From: Ramlibacter sp.
Lineage (GTDB): Bacteria > Pseudomonadota > Gammaproteobacteria > Burkholderiales > Burkholderiaceae_C
Assembly (NCBI GenBank): GCA_021156245.1
Contig: JAJNBO010000080.1
Location: forward strand, 1-8,439
Reading direction: 5' to 3'
DNA length: 8,439 nucleotides
In this document: positions 1 to 6,620 of the stretch, one piece after another
Position numbering within the stretch: the first letter of the stretch is position 1
Layout: every line of letters starts with the position of its first letter
The notes under the pieces: model-generated
Seen by the model: the letters and a program-made list of their open reading frames with translations, nothing else
What the model was told of the DNA's origin: nothing
Database searches by the model: none
Made by a program: the position numbers and the translations under genes

Positions 1-888
1 GGCGGTGCCGGCGTGGTGGTATTCGCCGCCCGTCATGCGCGCCACTTCTTTCAGCGTGGTTTCGTCCAGCTGCATGTAGATCGACATGCCCTCGGGCATC
101 GCGGCGGCGCCGTCAATCGTGCCCAGGCCAACCACGTAGATGCGGACGCCGCGGTCCGCCGCCATCTTGGCCGCCTCGAGCGTGTCCACGCCGGTGGTGC
201 GGCGGCCGTCGCTCAGCAGGATGATCGCGGCAGAGTTGTACGAGCCGGGTGCGACGGGCGTGATCTGCTTGGGCTGCGGCTTGACCTTGTCGTCCAGGCT
301 GCGGCTCGGCCGTTTGCCTCGGCCGAAGGTCATGTCGCCGACATCGATGCCGTGGTCGGGGAACAGCTCCGACAGGCTCATGACGATGGCATTGCCCACC
401 GCGGTGCCGGTCTGCATCTGAAAGGCGTCGATCGCGGCGACCAACGACGCGCGGTCCAGCGTTGCCCGCTGTGCCACCTGCGTGCTGCCGGCGAAGGTGA
501 CGAGGCCGACCTCGATGTCCTTCGGCAAGTCGCGCAGGAACAGCTTCGCCGCTTGCTGCGCGGCCACCAGCCGCGTCGGCTCGACGTCGGCCACCCGCAT
601 GCTGAGCGACACGTCCATCGCCAGCATGATCGAAGTGCGCGCCCAGGGCAGGGGAATCTTGGCCACCGGCCGCGCCGAGGCGAACAGCAAGCCGGAGAGC
701 GCGATCAGCAGCAGGGCGGGAGGAAGGTGGCGCCGCCAGTTGCGCCCGGCCGCGGCGGCCTTGACGGCGACCAGGCTGCTGTAGCGCACCGCGCTCTTGC
801 TGCGGCGGCGCAGCAGCCAGACATAGGCCACCGGCAGCAGCGGGAGCGCCAGCATCCACCAAACGAACTCGGGCCAGAGGAAGAACAT
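1..888 (-). CDS. VWA domain-containing membrane protein, BatA-like (partial, C-terminus cut by window edge)
   Basis: Reading the minus strand from ATG at 888 gives 296 uninterrupted codons to the window edge, so the C-terminus and stop are missing. The start has a good ribosome binding site, GGAG four bases upstream. Seen: an N-terminal hydrophobic segment at about residues 8-26 followed by an RRR stop-transfer cluster, a second membrane segment at about 57-74, then a von Willebrand factor A domain. Its metal-binding (MIDAS) residues are D92-x-S94-x-S96, a Thr in TGTAVG near 162, and D227 in LLSDGR. About 30 extra, partly basic residues (about 185-215) sit inside the VWA domain. Two N-terminal helices before a VWA domain is the layout of BatA-type proteins, which usually carry one more C-terminal helix, presumably beyond the window. 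The role is inferred to be a membrane-anchored protein-interaction module. It is preceded by ddpX with a 55-base gap, so the two are probably co-transcribed. Confidence 0.9.
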   Translation of the reverse strand, partial: MFFLWPEFVWWMLALPLLPVAYVWLLRRRSKSAVRYSSLVAVKAAAAGRNWRRHLPPALLLIALSGLLFASARPVAKIPLPWARTSIMLAMDVSLSMRVADVEPTRLVAAQQAAKLFLRDLPKDIEVGLVTFAGSTQVAQRATLDRASLVAAIDAFQMQTGTAVGNAIVMSLSELFPDHGIDVGDMTFGRGKRPSRSLDDKVKPQPKQITPVAPGSYNSAAIILLSDGRRTTGVDTLEAAKMAADRGVRIYVVGLGTIDGAAAMPEGMSIYMQLDETTLKEVARMTGGEYHHAGTA

Positions 889-943
889 GTTGCTCCGCGA
901 GCAGCCATCGTGCCCGGGAAGTCCGCCGCCCGCAACCAGTGGT

Positions 944-1546
944 TTATTCCGCCCGCGTGAAATGCTCGCGCACGTGCTGACGGTCGAGCATGTCGAAGTG
1001 CCACCACTCGTTGTCGATCCCCTGGAAGCCGCCGGCGTCGAACATCGCCCGGCGCAACAGCAGTCGGTTGGCATGCTGCGCGGCCGTGAGCTCCCCGGTC
1101 GCGAGGAATCGCTCTTCCAGCCGGGGATGCGACAGCTCCACCATCTCGTCGTAGCCGCTGCCCATGTCGAGCTCGCGCCCATCCGGGCCCAGCAGCGTCG
1201 CATCCAGCGCCATGCCGAAGGAATGGATGGAGCCGCGCGCGGGATCGGCGACGTACTGGCGCAGGTCCGTGCCTTCCAGGTGGTCCCACAGCTGGATCTG
1301 CACGCGGTGCGGCCGCAGCGCGTCCAGGATCAGCAGGCGGTGCCCAGGCGCCTGGAGCGCCAGCCACTGCACCGCGCGTTCGACGCCGGCTGCCGCCAGC
1401 CGGTGGAGCCAGGCGCAATCCAGGCCTCCGTACAGGTCGCGCCCGACGAAGTTGTTGGTGCCCGCATAGCGCAAGTCCACCGCGACGCCTTCCAAGGTGG
1501 ACAGGTGGCGGAAGTCAGGATGGGAGCCGATGTCTTCGCAACGCAT
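944..1546 (-). CDS. ddpX: D-alanyl-D-alanine dipeptidase (VanX/DdpX, peptidase family M15D)
   Basis: The protein has 200 residues, close to the roughly 200 of VanX. It is a predicted cytoplasmic zinc dipeptidase that splits D-Ala-D-Ala. Seen: the family opening motif VDLRYAGTNNFVGRDLYGG (23-41), Arg78 in DALRP (the substrate-binding Arg of VanX), zinc ligands H108 and D115 in SIHSFGMALD, and EWWHF with catalytic base E180 and zinc ligand H183. No signal peptide is visible. The start is uncertain: ATG at 1546 gives the expected length but has no clear ribosome binding site, and an in-frame TTG lies three codons upstream. The frame stays open far upstream across the MFS gene, but that part is low-complexity antisense noise. 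No vanHA, vanRS or dpp-type transport gene is in the window, so recycling or scavenging of the dipeptide is likelier than glycopeptide resistance (inference). It is divergent from the MFS gene and upstream of the VWA gene. Confidence 0.91.
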   Translation of the reverse strand: MRCEDIGSHPDFRHLSTLEGVAVDLRYAGTNNFVGRDLYGGLDCAWLHRLAAAGVERAVQWLALQAPGHRLLILDALRPHRVQIQLWDHLEGTDLRQYVADPARGSIHSFGMALDATLLGPDGRELDMGSGYDEMVELSHPRLEERFLATGELTAAQHANRLLLRRAMFDAGGFQGIDNEWWHFDMLDRQHVREHFTRAE

Positions 1547-1645
1547 CACGGTCAAGGGAAGGGCACATGGCCACAGGATAGCGGTTCGGATAAGGTGTCC
1601 GGTTCCGGCCAGCCCATCCCGGGCCGGGCCGTCACCATCGGACCC
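1547..1645. promoter_or_regulatory. Divergent intergenic control region between ddpX and the MFS gene
   Basis: This 99-base gap separates two genes that point away from each other, so it must hold the promoter for each, barring distant starts. On the minus strand, CGGACA followed 15 bases later by TATCCT is a weak -35/-10 candidate for ddpX. No convincing pair is visible toward the MFS gene. I see no strong palindromic operator. Confidence 0.4.
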
Positions 1646-2851
1646 ATGTCCTTTCCGCCGTCCTTCAACCGCCTCGCCGCCGCCAACCTGGCCGCCCAGT
1701 CCGCCGAGCAGCTGAGCCTGGCTGCCGTGCCGCTGGTGGCGGTTCTCGTACTCGGCTCGGGCGCGGGGGAGATCGGGTTTCTCGCCGCGGTCCAGACGCT
1801 GCCCTTCCTCCTGCTGTCCATCCCGCTCGGGCTGGCGGCCGACCGCCTGCCGCGGCGCACCTTGATGGTGATCGCCGAAGCGCTGCGCGCCGGTTCGCTG
1901 CTCGTGCTGCTCGGCATGGTGCTCACCGGCGCCATGTCGATCCCCTGGCTCGCGGCCGTGGGCTTTGTCGGTGCGGTAGGCACGGTCGCATTCACCGTGG
2001 CGGCGCCTGCGCTGGTCCCCGCCCTGGTGCCGCGCGAATTGCTGGGCCGCGCGAACGGCCGGCTCGAGCTGGCGCGCAGCACCGCCTTCGCCGCGGGCCC
2101 CGCACTGGCCGGCGCCCTGGTGGCCTGGCTGGGCGGCGTCGCGGTGTTCGTCCTCGGAGCCTTGCTGTCGGCAGGCGCCGTGGCGCTGCTGGTGCGCATC
2201 GTCGAGCCTGCACGCCCTGTTGCCGCCGCACGCCATCCGCTGCGCGAAATGCGGGACGGCGCCCAGTTCGTCTGGCGCCACGAGCACCTGCGGCCCATGG
2301 TGCTGGCCGGCGTCGCCTGGAACATCTCGTGGTTCGTGCTGCAGGCGGCCTACGTCCCTTATGCGGTGCGGGCGCTCGGCCTGGGTTCCGAGGCCGTCGG
2401 CATCACCCTGGGCTGCTACGGCGCCGGCATGGTGCTGGGGGCGCTGCTCGCGCCGCGGCTGGTGGGCCGCATGCCATTCGGGCGAGCCATCCAGTTCGGC
2501 CCCGTCGTTTCCGTGTTCGCCGCGGGGACGATGGTCCTGACGCTGCTGGTTCCGCACGGCGCGCTCGCCGGCCTGTCCTTCTTCCTGTTCGGCGCCGGAC
2601 CCATCATCTGGACGATCACCACCACCACGCTGCGCCAGACCATCACCCCGCACGGCCTGCTGGGCCGCGTCGGTGCGGTGTTCGTCACCGTGAATGCCGG
2701 CGCGCGCCCGGTCGGCGCGGCGCTCGGCGGCGTGGTGGGCGCAGCGTGGGGCGAGGCGGCCTGCCTGTGGCTGGCCTTCGCCGGCTTCGTGGTGCAGGCG
2801 GCGGTCATCCTGTACTCGCGCGTCAGCGGGCTGCGCGAGCTGCCGGCCTAG
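1646..2851 (+). CDS. MFS transporter, EntS-like (MFS_3) exporter family
   Basis: The protein has 401 residues with about twelve hydrophobic segments, roughly at 22-38, 43-63, 73-93, 98-124, 147-163, 166-186, 217-236, 250-271, 282-303, 306-325, 345-366 and 371-392. The loop after the second helix carries the classic MFS motif A, GLAADRLPRR (62-71). NGRLELARSTAFAAGP (137-152) and LRQTITPHGLLGRV (329-342) resemble the matching loops of the EntS/MFS_3 group, which exports siderophores and drugs by proton antiport. The substrate cannot be read from the sequence. The chosen ATG is the one that leaves the usual short N-terminus before helix 1; the frame is open for another 253 codons upstream, but that stretch is antisense to ddpX and not hydrophobic. 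Only a weak GGA precedes the start. The amidase gene follows after 41 bases on the same strand. Confidence 0.93.
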   Translation: MSFPPSFNRLAAANLAAQSAEQLSLAAVPLVAVLVLGSGAGEIGFLAAVQTLPFLLLSIPLGLAADRLPRRTLMVIAEALRAGSLLVLLGMVLTGAMSIPWLAAVGFVGAVGTVAFTVAAPALVPALVPRELLGRANGRLELARSTAFAAGPALAGALVAWLGGVAVFVLGALLSAGAVALLVRIVEPARPVAAARHPLREMRDGAQFVWRHEHLRPMVLAGVAWNISWFVLQAAYVPYAVRALGLGSEAVGITLGCYGAGMVLGALLAPRLVGRMPFGRAIQFGPVVSVFAAGTMVLTLLVPHGALAGLSFFLFGAGPIIWTITTTTLRQTITPHGLLGRVGAVFVTVNAGARPVGAALGGVVGAAWGEAACLWLAFAGFVVQAAVILYSRVSGLRELPA

Positions 2852-2861
2852 GGTGCGGCGG

Positions 2862-2867
2862 TATAAA
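2862..2867 (+). promoter_or_regulatory. Candidate -10 element (TATAAA) for the amidase gene
   Basis: TATAAA matches the sigma-70 -10 consensus at five of six positions and stands out in GC-rich DNA. It lies 25 bases before the amidase ATG, predicting a leader of about 19 bases. The -35 side is poor: the best hexamer, CTGCCG at a 16-base spacing, matches three of six. It also falls at the very end of the MFS gene. The amidase could therefore have its own promoter or simply be read through from the MFS gene. Confidence 0.4.
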
Positions 2868-2892
2868 GGCGCTGGCAACCTTGCGAGCGCCC

Positions 2893-3834
2893 ATGCACCA
2901 CCACCTGCCTTCCTCTCCCGAAACCGTTCACTGGGGCTGGTTCGACGCGGCGTTGCCGCACCTGCTGGCCATCGACAGCGGTGACCGCGTCACCATCGAC
3001 ACCTTGTCCGGCGGTCCGGCCAACCTGCCGGGCGAAGGCTACGACGTGCCGCCGGAGCTGCTGCGGGTGCACGCGAAGTCGCAGCGGCGCTTGCCCGGAC
3101 ACATCCTCACCGGGCCCATCGGCATCCGTGGCGCGAAGCCGGGCGACGTGCTGGAGGTGCGCATCCTCGACGTGCAGCTGCGGCAGGACTGGGGCTACAC
3201 CTTCGTGCGGCCGCTGGCGGGCGCCTTCCCGACGGACATCGCCGCGTTCGAGCAGGTCATCACGCGCATCGACCGCGAGAACAAGCGCGGCCTGCTACCG
3301 TGGGGGCTGGAGCTTCCTCTGCGTCCCTTCTTCGGCGTCATGGGCGTGGCGCCGCCGCCGGCGTGGGGCTCCATCTCCACCATCCAGCCGCGGGCGCACG
3401 GCGGCAACCTGGACAACAAGGAGCTGGTGCCCGGCGCCACCCTGTACCTGCCGGTCTTCAACGAGGGCGCCGGGTTTTCGGTGGGTGACGGGCACGCGGT
3501 GCAGGGCGACGGAGAAGTCTGCACGACGGCGATCGAGACGGCGCTCACCGGCACCTTCGAGATCCACCTGCGGAAAGACCTGCGGCTGGACTACCCGTGC
3601 GCGGAAACGCCGGACCACGTGATCACGATGGGCATGGACCCAGACCTGGACACCGCCGCGAAGGATGCCTTGCGCCGCATGGTCGATCGCGTGGCGAAGG
3701 ACACGGGCTTGTCACGCGAGCGGGCGCTGATGCTCCTGAGCCTGCAGGCCGACGTGCGCGTCACCCAGCTGGTCAACGAGCACAAGGGCATCCACGTCAT
3801 GTTGCCGAAGACGGCGCTGCGCAAGGCCGGCTAG
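2893..3834 (+). CDS. Acetamidase/formamidase family amidohydrolase (FmdA_AmdA)
   Basis: The protein has 313 residues, typical of the shorter bacterial members of this family, which hydrolyse formamide, acetamide or related small amides to the acid and ammonia in the cytoplasm. Family blocks are seen in order: SGDRVTIDTLSGGP (29-42), LTGPIGIRGAKPGDVLEV (72-89), FFGVMGVAPP (146-155), PRAHGGNLDNKEL (166-178) and the signature GDGHAVQGDGEVC (198-210). No signal peptide is visible. The ATG at 2893 begins just before the conserved HWGW segment; the open frame further upstream overlaps the MFS gene out of phase and is an artefact. No clear ribosome binding site precedes the start. The substrate is not determined by the motifs. 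The gene lies downstream of an exporter on the same strand, converges on the aldo/keto reductase gene over 7 bases, and has no amide-uptake or urease-type genes nearby. Confidence 0.94.
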   Translation: MHHHLPSSPETVHWGWFDAALPHLLAIDSGDRVTIDTLSGGPANLPGEGYDVPPELLRVHAKSQRRLPGHILTGPIGIRGAKPGDVLEVRILDVQLRQDWGYTFVRPLAGAFPTDIAAFEQVITRIDRENKRGLLPWGLELPLRPFFGVMGVAPPPAWGSISTIQPRAHGGNLDNKELVPGATLYLPVFNEGAGFSVGDGHAVQGDGEVCTTAIETALTGTFEIHLRKDLRLDYPCAETPDHVITMGMDPDLDTAAKDALRRMVDRVAKDTGLSRERALMLLSLQADVRVTQLVNEHKGIHVMLPKTALRKAG

Positions 3835-3841
3835 CCGCGGT

Positions 3842-4669
3842 TCAGAGCATCGCCAGCGGCGAAGGTCCCGTGGGAGGCGCGAAGAGGCGATCCAGTTCTT
3901 GCAGATCCGCGGCCGTGAGGGGCCGGGCCAGCGCCGCGGCGTTCTCCTCCACGCGCTGCGGGTCGCCCGACTTGGGAATGGCGATCACGCCGTCCTGCGC
4001 CAGCAACCACGCGACGGCGACCTGTCCCGGCGTCATCGCGCGCTGCTTCGCAAACGTCGCAAGCGGACCGCGTTTCAGGAGCCGTCCCTGGTCGAAGGGC
4101 GAATACGCCATGACGGGAACGCCGCGCTCGCGCACGCCCGGCAGCAGGTCCCACTCGATGCCACGTTCGCCCAGGTTGTAGAGCACCTGGTTGGTCTGCG
4201 CCGCTTCGCCGCCCGGGGTGTTCCACAGCTCGCGCATTCCCTCGGTGTCGAAGTTGCTCACGCCCCAATGCCTGATCTTGCCGGCCCGTTGCAATGACTC
4301 GAACGCTTCCACCGTCTCCGCCAGCGGCACGCCGCCGGGCCAATGCAGCAGGTACAGGTCGATCGTGTCCACGCCCAGCCGTTTCAAGCTGGCGTCGCAG
4401 GACTTGGGCATGGCGCGCCGCGAGGCGTTGTGGGGGTAGACCTTGCTGACCAGGAAGACCTCGTCGCGCACCCCGGCGATCGCCTCGCCCACCAGCGACT
4501 CCGAGCGGCCGTCGCCGTACATCTCGGCGGTGTCCACCAGCGTGAGTCCCAGCTCGATGCCACGGCGCAGCGCGGAGATCTCCTGCATGCGGCGCTTCGG
4601 ATCGTCGCCGACGTTCCAGGTGCCTTGGCCAAGGACCGGCACGCCTACGCCGGAGGGCAGGGTGATCAT
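3842..4669 (-). CDS. Aldo/keto reductase
   Basis: The protein has 275 residues with an aldo/keto reductase (beta/alpha)8 barrel, predicted to reduce aldehydes or ketones with NADPH in the cytoplasm. The catalytic tetrad is complete: D46 and Y51 (VDTAEMYG), K76 (LVSKVYP) and H109 (LLHWPG). Further family marks are GVSNF (136-140), the QTNQVLYNL segment (158-166) and the cofactor-loop IPKSGDPQRVEEN (231-243). The length and the GVPVLGQGTW opening resemble the E. coli YeaE type of short reductase (inference). The ATG at 4669 shares its bases with the TGA of yghU (ATGA on the minus strand), so the two are probably translationally coupled; AGGA lies nine bases before the start, inside yghU. The physiological substrate is unknown. 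Pairing with a glutathione-dependent enzyme suggests a shared role in handling reactive carbonyls or oxidised thiols (inference). Confidence 0.95.
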   Translation of the reverse strand: MITLPSGVGVPVLGQGTWNVGDDPKRRMQEISALRRGIELGLTLVDTAEMYGDGRSESLVGEAIAGVRDEVFLVSKVYPHNASRRAMPKSCDASLKRLGVDTIDLYLLHWPGGVPLAETVEAFESLQRAGKIRHWGVSNFDTEGMRELWNTPGGEAAQTNQVLYNLGERGIEWDLLPGVRERGVPVMAYSPFDQGRLLKRGPLATFAKQRAMTPGQVAVAWLLAQDGVIAIPKSGDPQRVEENAAALARPLTAADLQELDRLFAPPTGPSPLAML

Positions 4670-5532
4670 CCCAGCTTGTCCTGCGTCTTCGTGTCGAAGT
4701 CGCTCGCGTCGTGCCGCTCGTGCAGCTGGCTGGCGGGCTCGCCCCACGTGCGGTTGACCATGCGGCCGCGCTGCGCGCCCGGCCGCTGCGCGATCTCGTT
4801 GGTCCAGCGCAGCACGTTGGCGTACGCCTGGACCTGCAGGAATTCGCCCGCGCCGTACAGCTGCCCCTTGGCCAGTGCGCCGTACCAGGGCCAGATGGCC
4901 ATGTCCGCGATCGTGTACGCGTCCCCGGCCACGTAGCGCGTCTCGGCGAGGCGGCGGTCGAGCACGTCGAGCTGGCGCTTCACCTCCATCGCGTAACGGT
5001 CGATCGCGTATTCGATCCTGGTGGGCGCGTACGCATAGAAGTGCCCGAAGCCGCCACCGAGGAAGGGCGCGCTGCCCATCTGCCAGAACAGCCACGACAT
5101 GCATTCCGCGCGCGCGGCGCCGCCTTCCGGAACGAACGCGCCGAATTTCTCGGCCAGGTACAGCAGGATCGCGCCCGATTCGAACACGCGCACTGGCTGG
5201 GTCCCGCTGCGGTCCATCAGCGCCGGGATCTTGGAGTTGGGATTGACGGCGACGAAGCCGCTGCCGAACTGCGCGCCTTCGCTGATCGGGATGAGCCAGG
5301 CGTCGTACTCGGCGCCTGCATGGCCCAGCTGCAGCAGCTCCTCCAGCATCACGGTCACCTTCACGCCGTTGGGCGTGCCGAGCGAGTACAGCTGCAGCGG
5401 GTGCTGGCCGATGGGCAGCTCCTTCTCGTGCGTCGGCCCGGCGATCGGCCGGTTGATGCTGGCGAACTTGCCGCCGTTGTCCTTGTTCCAGGTCCAGACG
5501 GCGGGAGGTGTGTACGCGTTGGTGTCGCTCAT
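4666..5532 (-). CDS. yghU: Glutathione-dependent disulfide-bond oxidoreductase YghU (GST superfamily)
   Basis: The protein has 288 residues, the same length as I recall for E. coli YghU, which it resembles along its whole length. Shared stretches include NRPIAGPTHEK (27-37), HPLQLYSLGTPNG (44-56), VNPNSKIPAL (96-105), VFESGAILLYLAEKFG (116-131) and APFLGGGFGHFYAYAP (155-170), plus ERHDASDF near the end. YghU is a Nu-class glutathione transferase that binds two glutathiones and reduces disulfides; the thioredoxin-like half is about 44-131 and the helical half about 140-270. T53-P54-N55 marks the active-site loop and E118-S119 the glutathione-binding turn. The ATG at 5532 matches the YghU N-terminus and there is no other plausible start. 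No ribosome binding site precedes it, and a TATACT -10-like box sits only six bases upstream. It is first in an operon with the aldo/keto reductase. Confidence 0.97.
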   Translation of the reverse strand: MSDTNAYTPPAVWTWNKDNGGKFASINRPIAGPTHEKELPIGQHPLQLYSLGTPNGVKVTVMLEELLQLGHAGAEYDAWLIPISEGAQFGSGFVAVNPNSKIPALMDRSGTQPVRVFESGAILLYLAEKFGAFVPEGGAARAECMSWLFWQMGSAPFLGGGFGHFYAYAPTRIEYAIDRYAMEVKRQLDVLDRRLAETRYVAGDAYTIADMAIWPWYGALAKGQLYGAGEFLQVQAYANVLRWTNEIAQRPGAQRGRMVNRTWGEPASQLHERHDASDFDTKTQDKLG

Positions 5533-5600
5533 CGGGCCAGTATAGGGACGCCGTGGCGGCCGAGCGACCGGCTATAGTGCCGCCTCTTCACACCACCGGG
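5533..5600. promoter_or_regulatory. Divergent promoter region of yghU and the serine hydrolase operon
   Basis: This gap of 68 bases holds both promoters. On the minus strand TATACT (5544 to 5539) lies six bases before the yghU ATG, so the standard spacing would put transcription start at or next to the start codon. On the plus strand TATAGT (5573-5578) lies 22 bases before the serine hydrolase ATG, giving a leader of about 16 bases. Neither has a good -35 hexamer at 16-18 bases. Each lies within one copy of an imperfect repeat, TATAGGGACGCC and TATAGTGCCGCC. Confidence 0.5.
5541..5584 (+). repeat. Imperfect 12-base direct repeat in the yghU/serine hydrolase control region
   Basis: TATAGGGACGCC at 5541-5552 and TATAGTGCCGCC at 5573-5584 agree at ten of twelve positions. 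They are offset by 32 bases, about three helical turns. The second copy contains the plus-strand -10 candidate; the first overlaps the minus-strand one. It could be a paired regulator site or chance similarity of two promoter elements. Confidence 0.4.
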
Positions 5601-6620
5601 ATGGGCATGGGCGCAGGATCGTCGTCGCTGGAGCCGCTGCTGCGCGCGCTGGTGGCCGAGCACGGCATCACGGGCGCGTCGCTGGCGTTCGTGCAGGAAC
5701 GCCGCGTCCAACCGGCCGTCGCGGGCGTGAAAGACGTGCGAACGGGCGACCCCGTCCGCCCCCAGACCGTCTTCGACGCCGCTTCGCTGACCAAGCCCAT
5801 GGTCGCCTACGCCGCGCTCCAGCTCGTGGACGCGGGGACGCTCCAGCTCGACGAGCCGCTGTCCCGCTGGACCTTGCCCATCGTCGCCGGCGATGCGGCG
5901 GCAGCGGCCATCACCCTGCGGCACGTGCTCACGCACACCTGCGGCCTGCAGAACCTGTCCGGCAAGGACCCCTTGCGTGTCTACTTCCAGCCGGGCTCGC
6001 GCTTCAGCTATTCGAGCGTGGGCTTCACGTGGCTGCAGCGCGCCATGGAGGCGGCGACCGGGGAGTCACTGGAGGCGACGATGCGGCGGCTGGTGTTCGA
6101 CCCGCTCGGCATGCAGTCGTCCAGCCTGGTGTGGCAGGAGCGGTACGTCGTCGATGTGGCCGTGCCGCACGATGCCGGCGCTCCGCTGGAAAAGCACCGG
6201 CCGGCCGCGGCCAATGCCTCCTATTCGCTGCAGACGACCGCGGCGGACTACGGCGCCTTTATCGTAGCCGTGCTTTGCGGCGACCGGCTCGAACCCGCGA
6301 CCTGGAAGCAGTGGCGCGCCCCGCACGTCATGGTGCCGCTGGGCGAGATCGTGTACCTGGAGCGCGAGCCCAAGGCCACCGAGCCCGACATCGGCTGGGC
6401 GCTCGGCTGGGGCGTGGAGCCTTCCACCGGAACGCTCTTCCAATGGGGCAAGGTGCCGGGTGCGCGGGCGTTCGTGATGATCTCGCCTGGGCAACAATCG
6501 GGCATGGTCGTGCTCACCAACTCCAATACCGGCTTGCGCCTGATGCAGGGGCTCGCGCAAGTCCTCGTGCCTGGAGAGCATGCAGCGCTGCGCTGGCTTG
6601 CGGACGGGGTGACCGAATGA
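5601..6620 (+). CDS. Beta-lactamase-fold serine hydrolase (class C / EstB-like), apparently cytoplasmic
   Basis: The protein has 339 residues in the Beta-lactamase (PF00144-type) family, which covers class C beta-lactamases, esterases and D-amino-acid peptidases. Seen: the nucleophile motif S62-L-T-K65 (FDAASLTKPM), HTCGL at 112-116 where relatives usually read HTSGL, the second motif Y137-S-S139 in place of YSN, and a late WGKVPG segment followed by a VVLTN strand at the usual place of the third motif. All three active-site elements are present, so it is probably an active esterase or peptidase; true beta-lactamase activity is not implied. There is no hydrophobic signal peptide at either nearby ATG (5601 or 5607), nor further upstream in frame, which is unusual for this family. 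The start is ambiguous between these two ATGs and neither has a strong ribosome binding site. Its TGA overlaps the ATG of the next gene. Confidence 0.93.
   Translation: MGMGAGSSSLEPLLRALVAEHGITGASLAFVQERRVQPAVAGVKDVRTGDPVRPQTVFDAASLTKPMVAYAALQLVDAGTLQLDEPLSRWTLPIVAGDAAAAAITLRHVLTHTCGLQNLSGKDPLRVYFQPGSRFSYSSVGFTWLQRAMEAATGESLEATMRRLVFDPLGMQSSSLVWQERYVVDVAVPHDAGAPLEKHRPAAANASYSLQTTAADYGAFIVAVLCGDRLEPATWKQWRAPHVMVPLGEIVYLEREPKATEPDIGWALGWGVEPSTGTLFQWGKVPGARAFVMISPGQQSGMVVLTNSNTGLRLMQGLAQVLVPGEHAALRWLADGVTE

Noticed and set aside
13..960. A plus-strand open frame of 315 codons at the left end.
   Set aside because: It is antisense to the VWA gene, which shows MIDAS motifs, membrane helices and a ribosome binding site; the plus-strand product has only low-complexity H/R/A/G-rich sequence.
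944..2878. A minus-strand frame stays open for 644 codons, extending ddpX upstream across the whole MFS gene.
   Set aside because: The extension is rich in R, A, G, Q and H without domain-like structure, while the opposite strand encodes a clear 12-helix transporter. Long antisense open frames are common in GC-rich DNA.
2872..2885. A sigma-54-like TGGCA...TTGC before the amidase.
   Set aside because: The distance between GG and GC is eight bases, not the required eleven, so it cannot be a -24/-12 promoter.
2329..2892. A possible 188-residue N-terminal extension of the amidase in the same frame.
   Set aside because: It overlaps the MFS gene out of frame and is compositionally unlike protein, whereas the family homology begins right after the ATG at 2893.
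3828..3837. Ten-base palindrome CGGCTAGCCG at the amidase/aldo-keto reductase convergent junction, resembling the palindrome at 8176-8191.
   Set aside because: As a hairpin it has only three base pairs with a four-base loop and no T run follows on either strand, so it is not a credible terminator. The shared CTAG arises from a C-ending last codon before TAG.
944..6620. Possible antibiotic-resistance island, from a VanX-like dipeptidase, an MFS exporter and a beta-lactamase-fold protein together.
   Set aside because: They lie in separate, oppositely oriented units, no vanHA or regulators are present, the hydrolase lacks a signal peptide, and no mobile-element remnants are visible. Family names alone do not support resistance.
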